Made by a program: the position numbers and the translations under genes
Notes under the pieces: generated by a model
What the model was told of the DNA's origin: nothing
The model's database searches: none
What the model saw: only the letters and a program-made list of their open reading frames with translations
DNA from: Lingula anatina
Taxonomy: Eukaryota; Brachiopoda; Lingulata; Lingulida; Lingulidae
Assembly (NCBI RefSeq): GCF_001039355.2
Contig: NW_019775525.1
Location: 373,502 to 437,501, forward strand
Length of the DNA stretch: 64,000 nt
Reading direction: 5' to 3'
Part shown: piece after piece, positions 1-38,198 of the stretch
How positions within the stretch are numbered: the first letter of the stretch is position 1
How the letters are laid out: the number at the start of each line of letters is the position of its first letter

Positions 1-280
1 TTATTTTGAAGAAGATTATTGAATTTTTGGCATATATTTTGGCAACATTCTCCCCATAAGTGTCAAAGTGTACTTTTGCTTTCTTATTTACTGTGTGGCT
101 TTGTTTGGTGAAAAGGCAGGTTTCTTTCACAAAGCGGCAAGATTGGATTATTGTTATATATATATTTTTTTCAATTACATTGATTTACAGTTTATTGAGT
201 TGGCAGTATTTTAGGATGCGCTAATTAATACTATTGACTAACCCTGACCAAAGATTTGCTATGCAATATTACTTTTTCAG

Positions 281-1535
281 GGGAGATGTAGTACTATGCA
301 GATCTCCAGTGGATCCTAGAACATTGGTAATGAAACGAGTCACTTTGATTGAAGGTGATGTGTTGGATAAAACTTCAACTTCACCTTTTCTAGCTAAGGT
401 AAGAATGCATTAGAACATAGTCGAGATAAGGATGCTAAAACAGTACTTATATTATATAACCATTATATATGTTGTTATAATTTGGAAAGTAAGAGAGATA
501 TAGCTTCAGATATAACTCTTCATTTTTGCAGAAAAAGTACCATAAAATGAATTTTCTCATACATACCAGTGGTTAATGAACCCATTCCGATACTAGTTTG
601 TTTTTTTTTCTTTTATAAGATTAAGATTTTTGTAAAAATTACTGAAGAGATTATTATAAAGGGTGTGCACAATCTCACAATATCCATCGAAATCTTGGGT
701 AACCTATTTTAAAATGGTGGGAAGACAAAGACAACAGAACATGACAAAGATAATGGTGCAGCAGGATCCAGAGAGTGTTTCATGTACATCAACTGTCATA
801 TTACTTTTATAAGCACACGTTTAAATATGCATGTCTGACCAGCATATCAAAGTTCAGCAGCTTGACTAACTTCCCTCTGGTATTAACTTCATTTTACTTC
901 TTGTTCAGCTTCCTGGTAACTTAAAAACTATCTGTTTTCTTTGTTTTTACATTTCTGGATCTGGGATTACTTTTGTCTCTTCAGGTGCCCACAGGTCATG
1001 TATGGTTAGAGGGGGATAATACAGAGCAGTCTAAAGACTCTAATGACTATGGTCCTGTACCATATGGGCTTCTCCAAGGAAAAGTCTTGTTGAAGGTACA
1101 GTAGATGTAGGAGCAATGTGTTTTGTTGCTAGTTACAAGAGCCAAACCATATTTCTGTTTTAGTCAAAATTAGTCATAATCTGTTCAGACATTATGTGTT
1201 GTTAAAGTGCAAGTTAAATACCGAAAAGAAGTGGAGCCGAGGTAGTTATAGATATATTTATATGCATATATATATCCCTGGATGATATAGTAATTTTCAC
1301 ATGAAAGTTATTATGGAAGTGAAGATTGTTAAAATTTTCAAGAAACTTAAAAAGTCTTTTATGAATTTTTTGTTGTTGATGTTTTATGTTGTTTGTTGCT
1401 TGGTTGTTTTATTTATGTATTCATGTATGTACCAGTTTTGCTGTCTAGCTTTTTGGTAAATTGCATTTGTATTATTTTATTCAGGTATTTCCTATAAACA
1501 GGTTTGGACTACTAAAAGACAAATGCCTGGATTGA
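281..1535 (+). CDS. IMMP1L: IMMP1L-like inner mitochondrial membrane peptidase subunit 1, C-terminal exons (first copy)
   Basis: Three coding exons at 281-398, 985-1095 and 1485-1535 have canonical AG acceptors and, for the first two, GT donors. They join in frame to the 3' part of an S26-family signal peptidase. The first exon begins with the last base of a split codon and reads GDVVLCRSP, then MKRVTLIEGD; the Lys of KRV is at the position of the catalytic general base in this family. The second reads VPTGHVWLEGDN and SKDSNDYGPVPYGL, the conserved GDN/SxDSxxYGPV box. The third ends FGLLKDKCLD-stop. The GHVWLEGDN...YGPVPYGL pattern fits IMMP1L better than IMMP2L. The exon with the nucleophilic Ser and the membrane anchor lies off the left edge. 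The family cleaves sorting peptides from intermembrane-space proteins. The block recurs downstream, so this copy or the next is probably an assembly duplicate. Confidence 0.88.
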
Positions 1536-2020
1536 ACAGCCGTGTCCTTGCCCCTGTGTATGGAACTCTCACAAGAGGAGCTGTGCAATCACTTTGGTTT
1601 GGATGTGTCAGAAAAAGGAACCAAAGACATAGCACTGTGCTGTGGTCTCAGTTTGGAATTCTCGAAACAAGGACTGCCATCACTTCATTTGTCTGCCAAC
1701 CATCAAAAGAAATATTGTACTTGGCACCTTAACTGTGATATTCCAATGAAAAGGATTTGAAAAGGCAAGGTTATTGAGTCCTTCAGTAACCTTTTGGATT
1801 TAGGGATTTTCTTCAGGCCCTGCACAATTGGCTATTACTGGACTAGCTTGGTGCTACCTGTGTACACATGTTGAGTCAGATGTTATATTTGGTAGTGTGA
1901 GTCCATCTTTGATTAAGCCTTTGACTTTTGTATTAATATTTTCAGTACTTGTTTAAATCAGATTCTTAAAACCACTATTGTGTCAGTGACATTCTCAGCT
2001 TTGTTATTTTAATTTTTTTT

Positions 2021-2266
2021 NNNNNNNNNNNNNNNNNNNNNNNNNNNNNNNNNNNNNNNNNNNNNNNNNNNNNNNNNNNNNNNNNNNNNNNNNNNNNNNN
2101 NNNNNNNNNNNNNNNNNNNNNNNNNNNNNNNNNNNNNNNNNNNNNNNNNNNNNNNNNNNNNNNNNNNNNNNNNNNNNNNNNNNNNNNNNNNNNNNNNNNN
2201 NNNNNNNNNNNNNNNNNNNNNNNNNNNNNNNNNNNNNNNNNNNNNNNNNNNNNNNNNNNNNNNNNN
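2021..2266. other. Assembly gap (246 N)
   Basis: Run of N between two copies of the IMMP1L block. Both edges fall in poly(T), a likely place for read or contig breakage. Confidence 0.99.
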
Positions 2267-2382
2267 TTTTTTTCAATTACATTGATTTACAGTTTATTGA
2301 GTTGGCAGTATTTTAGGATGCGCTAATTAATACTATTGACTAACCCTGACCAAAGATTTGCTATGCAATATTACTTTTTCAG

Positions 2383-3637
2383 GGGAGATGTAGTACTATG
2401 CAGATCTCCAGTGGATCCTAGAACATTGGTAATGAAACGAGTCACTTTGATTGAAGGTGATGTGTTGGATAAAACTTCAACTTCACCTTTTCTAGCTAAG
2501 GTAAGAATGCATTAGAACATAGTCGAGATAAGGATGCTAAAACAGTACTTATATTATATAACCATTATATATGTTGTTATAATTTGGAAAGTAAGAGAGA
2601 TATAGCTTCAGATATAACTCTTCATTTTTGCAGAAAAAGTACCATAAAATGAATTTTCTCATACATACCAGTGGTTAATGAACCCATTCCGATACTAGTT
2701 TGTTTTTTTTTCTTTTATAAGATTAAGATTTTTGTAAAAATTACTGAAGAGATTATTATAAAGGGTGTGCACAATCTCACAATATCCATCGAAATCTTGG
2801 GTAACCTATTTTAAAATGGTGGGAAGACAAAGACAACAGAACATGACAAAGATAATGGTGCAGCAGGATCCAGAGAGTGTTTCATGTACATCAACTGTCA
2901 TATTACTTTTATAAGCACACGTTTAAATATGCATGTCTGACCAGCATATCAAAGTTCAGCAGCTTGACTAACTTCCCTCTGGTATTAACTTCATTTTACT
3001 TCTTGTTCAGCTTCCTGGTAACTTAAAAACTATCTGTTTTCTTTGTTTTTACATTTCTGGATCTGGGATTACTTTTGTCTCTTCAGGTGCCCACAGGTCA
3101 TGTATGGTTAGAGGGGGATAATACAGAGCAGTCTAAAGACTCTAATGACTATGGTCCTGTACCATATGGGCTTCTCCAAGGAAAAGTCTTGTTGAAGGTA
3201 CAGTAGATGTAGGAGCAATGTGTTTTGTTGCTAGTTACAAGAGCCAAACCATATTTCTGTTTTAGTCAAAATTAGTCATAATCTGTTCAGACATTATGTG
3301 TTGTTAAAGTGCAAGTTAAATACCGAAAAGAAGTGGAGCCGAGGTAGTTATAGATATATTTATATGCATATATATATCCCTGGATGATATAGTAATTTTC
3401 ACATGAAAGTTATTATGGAAGTGAAGATTGTTAAAATTTTCAAGAAACTTAAAAAGTCTTTTATGAATTTTTTGTTGTTGATGTTTTATGTTGTTTGTTG
3501 CTTGGTTGTTTTATTTATGTATTCATGTATGTACCAGTTTTGCTGTCTAGCTTTTTGGTAAATTGCATTTGTATTATTTTATTCAGGTATTTCCTATAAA
3601 CAGGTTTGGACTACTAAAAGACAAATGCCTGGATTGA
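2383..3637 (+). CDS. IMMP1L: IMMP1L-like C-terminal exons (second, apparently identical copy)
   Basis: Exons at 2383-2500, 3087-3197 and 3587-3637 repeat those of the first copy at a constant offset of 2102 bases, introns included, and I saw no difference. This copy runs on into unique sequence after 4122, whereas the first runs into the N gap. If both were real the transcript would carry a repeated catalytic C-terminus with an internal stop, which is not plausible for IMMP1L. Read it as the same gene. A possible poly(A) signal (ATTAAA, 4406-4411) lies about 770 bases after the stop; AATAAA also occurs at 4879-4884 and 5153-5158. Confidence 0.8.
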
Positions 3638-4526
3638 ACAGCCGTGTCCTTGCCCCTGTGTATGGAACTCTCACAAGAGGAGCTGTGCAATCACTTTGGT
3701 TTGGATGTGTCAGAAAAAGGAACCAAAGACATAGCACTGTGCTGTGGTCTCAGTTTGGAATTCTCGAAACAAGGACTGCCATCACTTCATTTGTCTGCCA
3801 ACCATCAAAAGAAATATTGTACTTGGCACCTTAACTGTGATATTCCAATGAAAAGGATTTGAAAAGGCAAGGTTATTGAGTCCTTCAGTAACCTTTTGGA
3901 TTTAGGGATTTTCTTCAGGCCCTGCACAATTGGCTATTACTGGACTAGCTTGGTGCTACCTGTGTACACATGTTGAGTCAGATGTTATATTTGGTAGTGT
4001 GAGTCCATCTTTGATTAAGCCTTTGACTTTTGTATTAATATTTTCAGTACTTGTTTAAATCAGATTCTTAAAACCACTATTGTGTCAGTGACATTCTCAG
4101 CTTTGTTATTTTAATTTTTTTTCAGCAGCCTCAAATGATCTCTCTGATTCAATCACCATCTTTGCCAGTGTCAATTTGGTCTTGGAACTCGTTCTTTTGT
4201 CTCTTTCTTGATTCAAAATGTATGTCTATCAAACTCAGTTTTCCAATGATCACGGTTTTCAGATTCCATCAATTATACCTACTCATCTTGGTTCATTCAA
4301 GTGTATAAAATGTATGTTGTTTTTAACTCTGTGATGTACAGACCAGTAAATGAAATTGCAATGTTGTGTATACCACTGACTTCAAGTCTGTTTACGCTCG
4401 ACATCATTAAAAGCACTGGAATACAATGATGAAGGTTGTAATTTAGAGAAATGAACAAAATTGGTTTAGAAAATAATTGTTTTGTTAAGGTGGCAATGAT
4501 TTCTAAAGGGGATACAAGTAAGAGTG

Positions 4527-4733
4527 CATTCCCATAGATTTAGATCGATCCATCTAGATCGACCTAACTCCCTGGGGGGGTTCATGCTAAATTGCTGTCA
4601 GCCGAGCGCGCACGGTAGTTAATTATCCCCTTACAGCTTTTAGTAGGCGGGACAGACATTTAAGCCGGATAAGCTGACAGTAATCTAGTGAGACTCCCCA
4701 CAGGGATAGATCGATCTAAAATCTGTGGGAATG
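4527..4733. mobile_element. Foldback MITE, family A copy 1
   Basis: About 207 bases forming a near-palindrome. The left end CATTCCCATAGATTTAGATC matches the reverse complement of the right end (GATCTAAAATCTGTGGGAATG, small mismatches). Further inside, TTGCTGTCAGC pairs with GCTGACAGTAA, and ATTTAAGCCGG lies near the centre. Related copies sit at 38.2 and 61.8 kb. No coding capacity. TAAG flanks both sides a few bases out, a weak target-duplication candidate. Confidence 0.75.
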
Positions 4734-6363
4734 GGGTCTAAGTGTCACAAACCTGTTCCAAGTGAAACTAGTGGAGTATTCCTATACGACAATGTCCATT
4801 TAGAGTATGAAATCCAGTCCAGATGTTCAGTAGACTAAACAATAATTTAAGAAGTGTACAGAATGTTAGTGAGAGTAGAATAAACAGCTAAATATTAAAA
4901 TGATAAAGCTTTTTAGTACATTGCACAAAATTTAAGGCCAGTTTAAAATCTACTCCATTCAGCTATAAACTTTGAAAAGATACGTTTTAATAAGTTCTTT
5001 CATAAAATTGTCACAAGTCCTTGGAAGACCATTCTTATTTGCCTTTAGTTTTCTCACACAGTAGGATTAGAAGTGGCACAGACAGCCAACAATGTCAACA
5101 TGTAACATCATAAGCTGAATTTTTTATTATATTATAGCTAATGACTTACACAAATAAATGTCTTTTTCAGTTTGCAGTTTTATTTCAATTTTGTATTAAA
5201 ATAGTACATGTTGATACCTGGACTTGCAATACAAGACAGATATTGAAGCACCAAACACAAACTGAAATTCTTGGAATAATTATGTGTATTTAATTGATAT
5301 TTTACAACATATTGGTTGAATAAGTACGTGTGAAATATCAGTAAATGTGGGGTTCAATTATAATTTATTATTATGAATTTGAACAAATCGTTTGACAAGT
5401 TAGTAATTTTAAGTGGGATAAATTAAAAATTTTATGCATGTTATTCATACAGTACTGAACTTAACGATCTATCGCTCAGTTGGCTAAAAGAAAGGATGTT
5501 TAAAATTCTGCCAAGTTCCTTTTTGGCACAAAAATACAAAAGATGAACGAAGTTAATTGAAGCTGACAAACATACATCTTAGAGCCTGCTTCAAACCAGA
5601 ATTGGTAACAACATCAGTTTTGGCATGAAAAAAACTGTAAAACAATGAAGTTGAAATTAACTAGTTTTTCAGATATCCTGAAAGAACCTGTGATATAGAA
5701 AAAATACATGCTTAAAGGCAAAATCATGATAAAAATAAAATGCAAAATAAAAAGGCAATCCTCTTGGGCTTAATTTTAAACTTTACTTGCATTTTGTCCC
5801 AGAAATTACTGCAGAGAAGTAAAGTGACTTCCAAGATATTGAGAAAACTAGATAAAAACTGGAGGCAACAGGACAGACAAGTGATCATTATATACACAGG
5901 CCCATAACAATGAAATTGTACCCAAAACTGAATGTGCAATATTTTTTAGCAGTTGAATCAAATGCTACACAATATGCACATATTGCATGTAATTTATCGA
6001 TACCTCTGCATTACACAATTAAAAAAGAATCTCAAAACACCCCTCCATTCTCAAGCTGACCACATCATGAAAGTGCTCTGCTGTAAAAAAATAAATGATA
6101 GCAATGCTTTGATCTAAATAACTTAAAAATGAACACTTAAGTGGTTTCAACTTAGTTTGAATTAAGATAACTGCTAATTTACTACATGTATACAGGCTTG
6201 TACAATGATAATTAAGGTTAACTTTTAAATATGATCAACTATATATTCTCATTTAATAGGTACAGTTACCAATTATCTACTAGATAAGAATGAACAGCAC
6301 CAGAGTACATTGTTAATTGTTTAATAGATGTATTTGAAATTAATTATCCTGCAAAATAGCCAT

Positions 6364-6703
6364 CACTAGTGGGCTTGATTTGGTCTTAAAGTGCAATTTA
6401 AGTTCACAAATAGTCTTACATGATCTTAAACCATGAGTAAGACTATTGCTGGTCTAACAGCCAATTGAGTTGTCTCCCCTTACACATTCTCCTATTGTGA
6501 GCAGAGGTGTCCTCTATTGTGAGGGGAGGTATCCCCCATTGTGAGGGGAGGAAACTGCTTGACCACTTAAGTAGATGTTAGATCATTTTTGATCTTAAAA
6601 GCAGATTCAGTCCATTTTAAGACTACTGCTGTAATGTTTAAGATCGTGTTAGATCACTTGTGAACTTAAATTGCACTTTAAGACCAAATCCAGCCCACTA
6701 GTG
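6364..6703. mobile_element. TIR MITE with 8-bp CACTAGTG flanks (hAT-like)
   Basis: The two ends are inverted copies for about 50 bases (GGCTTGATTTGGTCTTAAAG against the complement of CTTTAAGACCAAATCCAGCC, continuing through TGCAATTTAAGTTCACAA). Each end is bordered by CACTAGTG, an 8-bp repeat of the sort hAT transposases leave, though it is itself palindromic and could be part of the TIR. The centre carries three imperfect 20-22 bp units. There is no ORF, so it is non-autonomous. Confidence 0.75.
6491..6552. repeat. Three-unit minisatellite inside the hAT-like MITE
   Basis: Units at about 6491-6510, 6511-6532 and 6533-6552 share ATTGTGAGGGGAGG with small changes (the first has GAGCAGAGG). 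It is confined to the unpaired centre of the element. Confidence 0.7.
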
Positions 6704-7935
6704 CATTCTGTACACCAAACTATATATGCTTGCTTTGTAAAGGCCCAAGTAATACCATTCAATGCATTAAGCTTAAACAAGTATCTTGCTGCATTTTCTG
6801 GTCCATTCTCAATTATAAGAAATATTATTCCTTACATTTGGCTAGAGTACTGGTCATGTATGTTTAACAGATACTAAAACAATTTACTAAGTTTTATACA
6901 ATATGTTGCCTGTCTTTACATGTAGACGTGCATGCATGTACAACTAAGAGAATGGGCAACAAGATAACAATATATTGTTCCATATTGTTACTGGCACCTT
7001 TTACAACAAAAATGCAGAATGTGTAAAAGTGCTGCCTTTATGTGTGTGTGTATGTGTGTGCACGCGCGCACGTGTATTAGAATCACAAGTGCCCCTATAC
7101 ATTTGTATACATGTGCTAACAAGATAGCTCTTTGACTAGATATTGTGGGACTTACGAAATTAACTGTGGTACAATGTATCATCTTTGCTCAATTTTCTTC
7201 CTTAACTATTACTGCATGGTGAATTTTTCATCAACACATAACTTTTCCCAACCAGGGGAGGGGGGGGAGCAAGATAAAAAGTCTCATGGCACCCCTAGCC
7301 AAATTGTTATGATATCCTTAAACAATTACATACAAAACTATGTACAGTGGAGCCTCCAATGTAACATACATAAGTTTGGAAGGAAAACGCTCATTCAAAA
7401 TACTTTTATAAAACTGCCTTTTTACATGCAATATCATTAATTACTGGAATATAGCTTGCAATGGGAGTTCATATATAGTCTTTGCAAAAAAAAAAAAAAG
7501 AATATAGTGACACTTGGATATATTTGTTGTAGTGAAGAATATAATTTACATAAAACTTAACAAGTGTTTATAAGTAATGTATATTTAACAAGTTAACAAG
7601 GAGGGTAAAAGTTATATACCATCACCATGTATATCATGCATTATTTTTCAACCGGTAAGCTTGTATCTCATATCAACAACTGTACGTAATTTCATAGATA
7701 ATAATAAAATACTTGAACCTTTTGGGGTAACACTAGCTTACAGGTGTATCCAACCCTTCAGCACACGTGGATGTCTACTTGTTTATGAACCTATTTGGCA
7801 CTTGGCAATTGTACTAATTTACACAATGGTGTACTTTTTCTCAAATTCTGGATAAAATATAATTTGTTCAGAGATTCAACTTGTGTCCAGTAGCATTTGC
7901 TTATAGTATAGTTGAAAATTTCATTATTATGAATT

Positions 7936-32671
<24,736 letters not shown>

Positions 32672-35600
32672 GGTAGTGACTGAACAGACCGAGTCCTCTA
32701 TGCTGATGTCTTCTGCTGAACTTTACTTGTCACTCTGAAAGAGAAACAAAAAGTCAATTAATATCCATGGTCTGTTAATCATGATATCTATCTGAGAACT
32801 AATTGCTAAACATATCTATTAGATAACCATCATATGTACAAGTGAAATTGAGGTGGACTTTTCACCTCTGTCATGACCCCTCAGTGAAACTCCCTCCACT
32901 CGACTATCTTGTCCCGCATATTTTTCAGACATAAGCAGACATGAGATGTTTTTTGTTGATAATGTCTAAAGGATAAGAGTGGTGAAATCTTCACTGCTGT
33001 TTGTTTGCTTTCTTAGTGACCATTGAATACCTCGCCCAATGTTACTTTACAGTGCAGCAGTGGGAGATCGCCACTCTCTCACCTTCTCCAACAAAAGCCG
33101 GCTGTCAGGGATTTTTGGTTTTCACCTGACAGCTCATAGGACCGGTCGCGTCTGTACCTGGTGTGCTATGTTCCACTGCTGCGCTACTAATCTATTCAGA
33201 TCACATTTCATCCATCAGACAACTCTGTCATTAAGTGGCTATCAGCCAGGCACATGCAACTTCCTACAACATCCCTGATACACCACTAATTCTCAGTTCC
33301 AATTCAGTCAGACGCGCATTGAGAAACATAAAAAGCCTGCTAATGGGCAGATAAATGGTAAAATGGCAAAACATCCAATTTCTTCCCCTCTTAATATAAC
33401 ACTTAATTGCACCTTACCTGTCTCCACAAAGAAACAAGTGTCACGCTGATTCTAGCAAATTGTTGGGTGAGTATTCACAGCAGCATACATAGACAAAGTC
33501 ACTAAATGCATAGCAATAGTCTGACTTTTGATTCTCATCCAAAAAGTAGTTAAACATTTTAACAAGCAGCAGGAACATGTGTTTGAAGTGCCTTCAGGTT
33601 ACTGATCAAATAGCCATCTTTTCAACCAAGGTCTTTTCGGTCTCTACTCAGGAGCCAACTTTCCACCTTTAGGCAAATAAACGCCTTTGTCCTTTTTTAC
33701 ACCAACAATCATGGGGTTGAAGTGGGGTCATGGGTGCTATAGACACTTTGTGTTTTAACTTACCACTTAGACTAGGGTATTTTAAACATCAACTCATCCT
33801 TATTGCAACTCTCTTGAACTGTTTAAATAAAACCTTACCTGAGATCCATCTACAGATAGATTTCTTACCTGCATTAAAACGGCAATGGATTTAATCTTCA
33901 GAAATAAAGAAACAGGCAAAAAACATATTCATCACATAAAAATTTTCCCACATACTTCTAGATGTTCTGACGAGCTAAATTCCTTGTATTGTAGTGCTAC
34001 ATTTCTTCCATTCATAACTGATTATCAGCTGGATTTTATCAAAAGGGTCCTTTCACAGGCAAGTGCACAGCTCTATCTCTAAGCTGTTACCACTATTGTG
34101 CAATGTCTCTCTTGTCACCATTCTCCATCTCTACCTTGTCACAGTAAGACCTCTCAGTGATGCTCTACAGAGCTTTCTTCCAGCACAAATATGTATATGA
34201 CAGTAGAAGATGAATATCTTGACACATAGTCCACTAAATATCAGACTCTGATGAAAAATAAAAGTTCTTATCACCTGATAGTTGACAAGATCAAAGTAGA
34301 CCTCCCCTGGTTTAAAATCCTAGTTACCTGCAAATTATCATAGTATCGAAAGCATCCTAATCCTGCGGTAAGTTTGTCTAGGCTATTGTAACAGTGTCGT
34401 AGATCAGCAGACAAAGCCTTGCTCTGACTGCAGGTTTACCTTTAGAAGGGGTGGTAATTAATTTTCTTTGCCTGCTGTGACTAATCACAGGTTAGTTACA
34501 TCATCAGCAAATAAAAGGCGAGCTAACTGCAATCAAAAGGACAGAAAGCAATCAGCCAGTGACTGATAGATCCTGGCCTTTAAATGGGCGTCTTTGTATG
34601 GATCCAACTTGGAGATGTCTTTGTATGGAAATCCAATCACTTGATTTTTACCACAATAATACTTACTTAGCCATGCTGAAATTTAGTGCATTCTTTCAGG
34701 ATTACTGTCCCATTGTTAACTCTCTTTCAAATACTTAAAATGCGACAATTTGCTCTTCCTAACTTTTCTAGCAGAGATTAATTTTGTGATAAGATTGAAC
34801 CTTTTCTTACCATATTTCAGCCTTGTAAGCTGAACACAATTCCTAGATCAAAACAAACACCTACCTGTTAAGCACTGAAAGCAAGTTAACAGAAAGTCAT
34901 TCCGAAGCTGTGTGTGCACTTCCTCTGCACTTACCGATCTGAGGTCCACCAGAAGCTCAGCAAGGGATATACAGTACCAACCAACCAACCAAAATGAACA
35001 TGTGAACATTCTGATTCTAATCTCCAGTGATAAATAATGGCTGCTCATGATGACTGATCATAAATGGAGATTTCTATAAATCACAATGGAACTAACTTTG
35101 AAGTTCACAATCTGAGAGCCTTCATTACCCCTGACATGCAATAAGTAATATCAAATGACTTGTTCCGCAAAACTGAAAGAAAACATTAATAGAACTGAAT
35201 AGACATTGTATATATGTATATGCTGCACCAGTCTATATCAAAAATAGTTATGAAATCTATACTTGACCACTTCAACATGTGTATAACAAGCATGTGCACA
35301 TACTCATGACTAGGATAGAATATTTTGGGTTCTAGCTCATGAGCACAGAACACGCCTTTAAGCTCCTATAGTTTGTATCAGTTCAAGGCATATATCAACA
35401 GTGGTGAAACTTTTCATACACCACCTGTCAAAAATGTCCTTTAGTGCATTTTATCCATTCTTTTTCTCTGTTGGATGAATAACTACAGAGCTATGTAAAT
35501 GGATTTGATCTCTCCATTAAAATATCTCCTTAGACCACCAGTCATCACCTAGAGTACTTCAATCCCACCTCCAACTGAGACAATAAACATCTCAAAGCAT

Positions 35601-35843
35601 ACTTACAACTACTTTTGTCTGGGTATAATCATAGAGAATTTAGCATAATTCCAATGAATCATCTGTCAAAATCTAAGAAAGGGTTACTTTCAAAAAGTGA
35701 AATGTCTAAACACATGTACCCATTCAGTGGGTCAACATGTTTAAGCGTTCAATCAATAAGAAAATTATTATTGTTATGAACTCTACATCTTTATTAATAA
35801 TGAAGTCTTTACAGACAAAATAGACTTGACTCTTAAAATATTC

Positions 35844-36260
35844 CTAACACAGTAGGTGATTGTGCTGGGCCCATTGTGTTAAAGTGGCCAAATTTTGATA
35901 AAAAACTCTACATACATGTCCATCTCAAGCACCACTGCTGCATGTAAAAGCTGCAATTAATTTCCATAAATATCTCCTGGTATAGTATCTCAGTGTTCCC
36001 TTTCCTATATATAGAGATAGAAGAATCCTGATGAAAAACATCATGTGAATAGCTTGTACTTCCTGAGATCCTTAACACAGTGGGAATGATGTGTCTAAGT
36101 GGACAAAACTTGACAAAATAAATTCCTCACCCCCTGTGCCTTATGCCCATCTAAAAGCATCACATAGTCAATTTCATCACCTCTTGATCTCTAAATATGC
36201 CACATAACACAGCAGGGATGACAAGTCCTATTGGCCAAATCTTGACAGAATATCAATCAA
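35844..36260. repeat. Three diverged copies of an AACACAG...TTGACA motif
   Basis: TAACACAG starts at about 35844, 36073 and 36204. Each is followed within about 40 bases by a block like TGGCCAAATCTTGACAGAAT. Spacing is uneven, so these are decayed tandem or dispersed repeats of unknown family. Confidence 0.5.
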
Positions 36261-38198
36261 ATAAAACAAATCTTCTACCATATGTCATCTTTTATAAAGT
36301 TTTAGGCCATGTAATTGTTCTGTTTCCTTAAAGCTTTGTTGACAGCTTGGAGTGATACAACAGACACTACAAGTCTTCAGTATGTACCTTTTCCATCTGT
36401 CAAATGCTTGAAAGCTGACATCTTGTCTCAGGGCTCTTCACCAGATTAAATTTGTTCCCCAGGGGAGTATACCATATTAACATAGGGCACCCCCTAACAA
36501 CTATCATTACCAAAGTGTAATACATCATAACTTACCTTAAATTAAGATCATGGAAGAGTGGTGAAAATCAACAAAATATGAGAAAAGCATGTATCTTAGT
36601 TCTTTTTCACTAAAACATCTATATCTTGCCACCATAATAATTTTGCCACTTCTATTCCTGACAATTCACTGTAAGTAGATTAAGATCTTTTATTTTTTGA
36701 AATTTTAATTAACAGATGCATGATTATGGAAAGAAAAATACTTTATGGTCTAAAATATTCTACACAGCAAAAACAAATAACATAAATATAAATTTGCATG
36801 CATGGTTCACCTCAAACTTTTTGTGCCAAAGTTATAATGCCTTAAACAAGAGACCTGCCAAAATGAGATATTAACACTGGCAGTACTTTTGATGATCCTC
36901 AATCAAGTGTGACACCTCTCTGATACAGGATACTTGGCATGCCAACTTATCAGATCATACCCCTAGAACTTTTCACTATTGCACTTGAGGGTACTGAACA
37001 ACTGAATAGGGGTTTAGAAAGTAGGTACAAACCTGCCTCATGCTCAGAACAGCAGTCCAGAAGAACAAAATACTGCAATACCTCGATACTCCTTTTTTTA
37101 GAATACTCCTCTTAAGAATTCATAAATGCAGTTCAAATAAAATACTTAAAAATGCAATCAGCTCATACAGTCATGTCTTAATGTGAGCCACTAACTACCC
37201 CTTGTAAATTTCACTGAAAATTTTGCCTTTGTAATACTGAATCATTGGGGAGTTAGTTATAGACCCTCAAATATAATGGAATGATATGTGTCAAAGGATG
37301 ATAAAACATTCACGTTCACTGGCTGCTTCCGAGTGGGATTACTAGTACCCAAGAGCTAGTAATCTCTCCATTAAGAAAAGTAATATTTAAATACCACAGG
37401 TAACTCCCTGCTCTTAAGAGAGTGAGCCGTGGCTTAATGCCTTCTTCAGTAAACAGAAGCAGTCAGAGTGGTTCCTATTTAAACATGTTGAATTTGTATC
37501 CCAACAAAAGGTCTTACTTTTCTCAAAGTATTGTGGCAATATATCAATCTCCTTAAAGACAGTGGCATTTACCTTTTTTCTCTTTAAAAAGTTGCCACAT
37601 ACTTAAGAAAAAAAATCATTTAACAATCAGACTTAGTGTTAACAATAAGGCTTAATATATGAGGAGATGGATTTTTTTGTCCATTTTTTCTGCGGTGAAT
37701 AAAAACTTCCTAATACATAATACAGATATGTCTTATTCAACCCTCATGTCTAGACACATTTGATAACTGTGGTTTTTGATAGTTCACTTACTGCACACTT
37801 GAAAAGAGACAGTCACAAGGTACCAAATGATTCAATTTTAATTATTGCTTTAAAACCATCTCTGTTCATAATATATTAAACTTAATTCTAGCTTGGATTG
37901 AATTTCACATACTGACACCAAAATGCTTGGATATAATTGTAAGAATTAAATACTTGCATCTAAAGCAAGCAGTTTTGCTAGAGAAACCAATGCTTTTTGT
38001 TTAGCATGGTCAACTTCAGTGACAAAACTGGTGACAGTTAATCAGATCAAGGGCATAACATGAACTATTTGGGTGGCTGAATTCCTAATTTAAGTCATGT
38101 CTCTTGAACTTCAAATAACTCCATTCAAAATTTTCATTTCATCTAAACCTGTCTTTTTTGCAAAGCTGGTTACAGCATTAATCTATAGTCTATGTCTG

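Larger units (their letters stand above)
165..4122. repeat. Direct duplication (165-2020 and 2267-4122) around an N gap
   Basis: Both 1856-base arms begin at a run of seven T and end at a run of eight T. The left arm stops and the right arm starts exactly at the gap edges. Offset is 2102 throughout and no mismatch was noticed. Full identity across introns next to a gap points to one locus placed twice, perhaps two haplotype contigs, rather than an old tandem duplication. Confidence 0.9.
3638..7935. other. Convergent intergenic / 3' UTR region
   Basis: IMMP1L (plus) and the ABTB2-like gene (minus) end towards each other here. I found no conserved coding exon. The region holds two foldback or TIR elements (4527-4733 and 6364-6703), a short alternating GT/GC tract near 7040-7075, and AT-rich sequence. 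Poly(A) sites for the minus-strand gene were not resolved. Confidence 0.6.

Noticed and set aside
1523-1760. Two overlapping open frames at the IMMP1L 3' end (and their copies at 3625-3862)
   Set aside because: They overlap the last IMMP1L exon and its 3' UTR in other frames and lack any homology.
7021-7076. Possible long GT microsatellite
   Set aside because: Only a short interrupted GT/GC tract.
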